Of a stretch of DNA of 29,975 nt, positions 28,059-29,975 are shown piece after piece (the stretch's first letter is position 1; each line of letters starts with the position of its first letter). The notes beneath the pieces are model-generated. The model ran no database searches, was not told the origin of the DNA, and saw only the letters and a program-made list of their open reading frames with translations. The position numbers were made by a program, and so were the translations under genes. Origin of the DNA: Marinihelvus sp036351115 (lineage in GTDB: Bacteria > Pseudomonadota > Gammaproteobacteria > Xanthomonadales > SZUA-36); contig JAZBOL010000050.1 of NCBI GenBank assembly GCA_036351115.1, positions 1-29,975 of the forward strand. Direction: 5' to 3'.

Positions 28059-29429
28059 TCAGAACCGGAGTCGATAGCTGCCGCGCAGGACGGAGTCCTG
28101 CAGCGGCGCGACCAGTCGGTCTTCCAGGTTTCTCAGGACGGTCCGGTTCCAGTCCAGCAGCAACTCGCGACCGGGCCCCGCACGCCACGTCAGGCGCGCC
28201 TTGAGTCCCAGTTCCTCGTTGACGTTGTTGAACTGGACCCCCGGGCTCAGGGACCAACCCGGGAGCAGGCTCATCTCCGAGTTCACGGTAAGCGTTTTGG
28301 CCGTGAAGGCGCCGCTCGGCTGCCGGTGTTCCCGCACGGTGAAGGCGGCGTCGAGCTGCAACCAGTCTGCGGCCTGCCATGCGCTCGTGACTCGCCAGTC
28401 CTGGCGCTGTCCCTGCAGGTAGTCACCACGGGCGATCTGGATTCCCAGCAACCAGCGGTCGAAGCGCGAGGTGGACAGGTTGACGCCGTAGCGCGTGTAC
28501 GTGTACTCCCCCGGCGCCACGGTCAGCCGTTCGGCGAGGTCGAAACCTTTGACCAGGACCTCGCGGTGCCCGCTGACGAATCCTTCGAGGCGCTCGCCCC
28601 CGACGGACTGGCCCTCGAGCAAGGCCAGGGTGAGGTGGCCGGAGGCTTCCTCGTCCTCCGTGGAACGGACCTGTTGTGCTTCCAGGCGGTGGGCGAGCGA
28701 CCAGCGATCGGTGCCGAGCAGGGCGCCGGACAGGCGGTAACGCAGGCGTGTGTCGTCGGCGCCGCGGCGGTTGACCTGGCCCAGGACCGGATCGAAGGCC
28801 GCCCCCGTATGCGCATGGCGAAATTCGACATCGTGCGTGCTATCCGGGTAACGGAGGAGCAGGCCCCAGGCCCGGTCGTCGCCGGGGACGGTGACTTCGT
28901 TGTCGGTTTCCTGGACCCAGACCGTTCCCACGAGGCCGCCCCGCGCCCGTACCTGGAGATCGACGCCCACGGTGCGCGCCTGGGTGCCCGACTCCGGGTC
29001 GCCGCTGGTAAAGATGAATCCAAGGTGCGCGGCCTCAAACAGGCGACGCGTTACACGGGCGACGAACCCGTTGCGCAGGTCGGCGCCCAGCGCCGGACCG
29101 GGCCTCGCCTGGTCCTGGACGCCGAGCAGGCCGACACGCCAGCCTCCCGTCTCGCCCACCAGCTTGATCCCGGCGGGCACGCCATCGACCCGGCCGAGGG
29201 AAAAGGGTTGCGTGTGGAGTCCTTCGATGCCGAACAGGTCCAGGTCGCCGAGAGCATCACCCAGGGTGTCGTGATAGCGCGGATCGAAACCGCTGACCTC
29301 GAAGGGCAGGGGAGGCCGCGTGTCCATGCCCGGGACGTCGGCGTAAATCGCCGGGGCGCAGCTAAGTGCCGCGAGGACCAGTACTCGCGAAAGGGTGGGA
29401 AAACGACAATTGTCTGACCGTGACGACAT
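28059..29429 (-). CDS. Outer-membrane beta-barrel protein, DUF5916 C-terminal-like
   Basis: 456 residues. A signal peptide covers about the first 31 residues (basic, then VLVLAALSCAPAIYA, cleavage before DVPG). The rest alternates polar and hydrophobic residues as in transmembrane beta strands and ends in phenylalanine (SYRLRF), the usual outer-membrane barrel signal. Several stretches, such as VGETGGWRVGLLGVQ, FVARVTRRLF, LGFIFTSGDPES and AAFDPVLGQVNRRGADDTRL, resemble the barrel half of DUF5916 proteins. However, the N-terminal carbohydrate-binding-like half usual in that family is absent. The protein could be a porin-like channel or a surface-structure factor. No neighbouring gene reveals a substrate. 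Confidence 0.75.
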   Translation of the reverse strand: MSSRSDNCRFPTLSRVLVLAALSCAPAIYADVPGMDTRPPLPFEVSGFDPRYHDTLGDALGDLDLFGIEGLHTQPFSLGRVDGVPAGIKLVGETGGWRVGLLGVQDQARPGPALGADLRNGFVARVTRRLFEAAHLGFIFTSGDPESGTQARTVGVDLQVRARGGLVGTVWVQETDNEVTVPGDDRAWGLLLRYPDSTHDVEFRHAHTGAAFDPVLGQVNRRGADDTRLRYRLSGALLGTDRWSLAHRLEAQQVRSTEDEEASGHLTLALLEGQSVGGERLEGFVSGHREVLVKGFDLAERLTVAPGEYTYTRYGVNLSTSRFDRWLLGIQIARGDYLQGQRQDWRVTSAWQAADWLQLDAAFTVREHRQPSGAFTAKTLTVNSEMSLLPGWSLSPGVQFNNVNEELGLKARLTWRAGPGRELLLDWNRTVLRNLEDRLVAPLQDSVLRGSYRLRF

Positions 29430-29464
29430 TCCGTGTCGCTGCCGCTTCTTCTTTTGAATCCAAT

Positions 29465-29503
29465 GCCTTAGCCAATAAAGCTTAGGCGCTCTTCAATATT
29501 CTA
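29465..29503 (-). promoter_or_regulatory. Candidate -10 and dyad upstream of the barrel gene
   Basis: On the minus strand TAGAAT (29503-29498) is a good -10; no strong -35 is seen. About 10 bp downstream, around the expected transcript start, GCCTTAGC (29465-29472) and GCTTAGGC (29480-29487) form an inverted repeat with one mismatch. It could be an operator or a 5' hairpin. Confidence 0.35.
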
Positions 29504-29561
29504 GCCCAGGGGCGCTCGAGATAGAAACCCGGCGGTCAGTCGAAAGGCTTTTCGGTCAGGC

Positions 29562-29975
29562 TCAATCGGCGGCTATGACCTCGGACTCCCGCGGTTGCAG
29601 ACCTGCCAGCTTCTCCTGGTGCTCGCGGTGCAGTCGCTCGCGGGCTTCCAGGTCCGTCTCGTCGGTCACCTCGTCCAGGTATCGGCTGTGGATGTCCACG
29701 AACTGTTCGCGATCCTTGTCCGTGAGCATGGCCTCGAAAGTGTCCCGGGTCGCCAGTGCCTCGTTCACCACCCGGTGGAAGAATTCCGAGCGGGGAATCT
29801 CCGTCGCACCGGGCTGCTTCATGGCCTGTTCGTAGGCAACGAAAACATCCAGTTTCGAAAAATGGCCCGCGAGCAGCTCACGCTCGAAGGCCTCCCGCGC
29901 CGCCAGGAATACCGGATCCGTGATTTCAGGTGCTTTCGGGGCAGACTCCTCGGGTTCCTCGGGTTCCTCGGGTTC
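29562..29975 (-). CDS. Hypothetical helical protein, C-terminal part, with EPE repeat linker
   Basis: The minus-strand frame is open from the window edge (29975) to TGA at 29564-29562, giving 137 residues; the N-terminus lies outside. The visible part starts with three EPE units from a 9-bp tandem repeat, then a helical region (VFLAAREAFERELLAGHFSK, VFVAYEQAMKQ, EFFHRVVNEALATRDTFEAM). It closes with the charged RERLHREHQEKLAGLQ. An ATG at 29822 could give an 86-residue product, but the open, protein-like upstream frame argues that the gene is longer. No membrane segment or catalytic motif is visible. Family not recognised. Confidence 0.65.
   Translation of the reverse strand, partial: EPEEPEEPEESAPKAPEITDPVFLAAREAFERELLAGHFSKLDVFVAYEQAMKQPGATEIPRSEFFHRVVNEALATRDTFEAMLTDKDREQFVDIHSRYLDEVTDETDLEARERLHREHQEKLAGLQPRESEVIAAD
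29949..29975. repeat. Three tandem copies of a 9-bp unit
   Basis: CTCGGGTTC is repeated three times up to the window edge without change, coding EPE triplets on the minus strand. The array may continue beyond the window. Such in-frame repeats often vary in copy number between strains. Confidence 0.8.

Noticed and set aside
1..29975. CRISPR array, insertion sequence or prophage
   Set aside because: No regularly spaced repeats, no transposase or phage genes and no paired terminal repeats were found.

Overview
The window is chromosomal DNA from a high-G+C gammaproteobacterium. The gene order thrS-infC-rpmI-rplT-pheS-pheT-ihfA-merR, a 4.5S RNA gene just ahead of dnaX-ybaB-recR, exonuclease I of the E. 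coli type, TesB and a bifunctional chorismate mutase/prephenate dehydrogenase all point that way. A lineage near the Ectothiorhodospiraceae or Chromatiales is possible, but this is inference; the sequence does not name a genus. There is no prophage, transposase, CRISPR array or other clear mobile element, so most of the window is core genome.

Layout. Bases 1-814 hold the C-terminal, multi-pass membrane part of a gene that begins outside the window. Two tiny single-helix membrane proteins follow (943-1206). A minus-strand set (4049 down to 1232) holds a rhodanese, a 53-residue membrane protein, an SDR-DUF2867 protein and a degenerate ABC1/AarF-like protein; tight spacing and overlaps suggest one operon. 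Bases 4202-8775 (plus) carry a lipocalin-like protein, tyrA, the SRP RNA gene and dnaX-ybaB-recR. Bases 8842-14298 carry a ComEA-like secreted protein, an unknown basic protein, sbcB with a coupled glycerate kinase, tesB, a GlsB/YeaQ membrane protein and a secreted lytic transglycosylase. dnaE fills 14316-17780 (minus). tRNA-Val(GAC), with its own promoter and terminator, and a methyltransferase follow, then a polyphosphate-type glucokinase (minus) and two small membrane proteins.

Bases 20334-27962 are the translation cluster: a sigma70-type promoter and a structured leader before thrS, infC starting at a non-canonical AUC, a structured infC-rpmI spacer with a candidate pseudoknot, rpmI-rplT, a terminator/attenuator-like region before pheST (pheS starts at TTG), then ihfA and an overlapping MerR-type gene closed by a clear terminator. 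The end holds a DUF5916-like outer-membrane barrel (minus) and the C-terminal part of an unknown gene with an EPE repeat (minus, cut by the window edge).

I see no wholly new multi-gene system. The observations most worth checking are regulatory: (1) the 9691-9977 convergent spacer, with a perfect inverted pair of consensus DnaA boxes, a third weaker box and an exact IHF consensus, which resembles a datA/DARS-type locus; (2) the H-type pseudoknot in the infC-rpmI spacer; (3) the AUC start of infC; (4) mutually exclusive hairpins before pheS without a Phe-rich leader peptide; (5) the degenerate ABC1-like protein and its operon.
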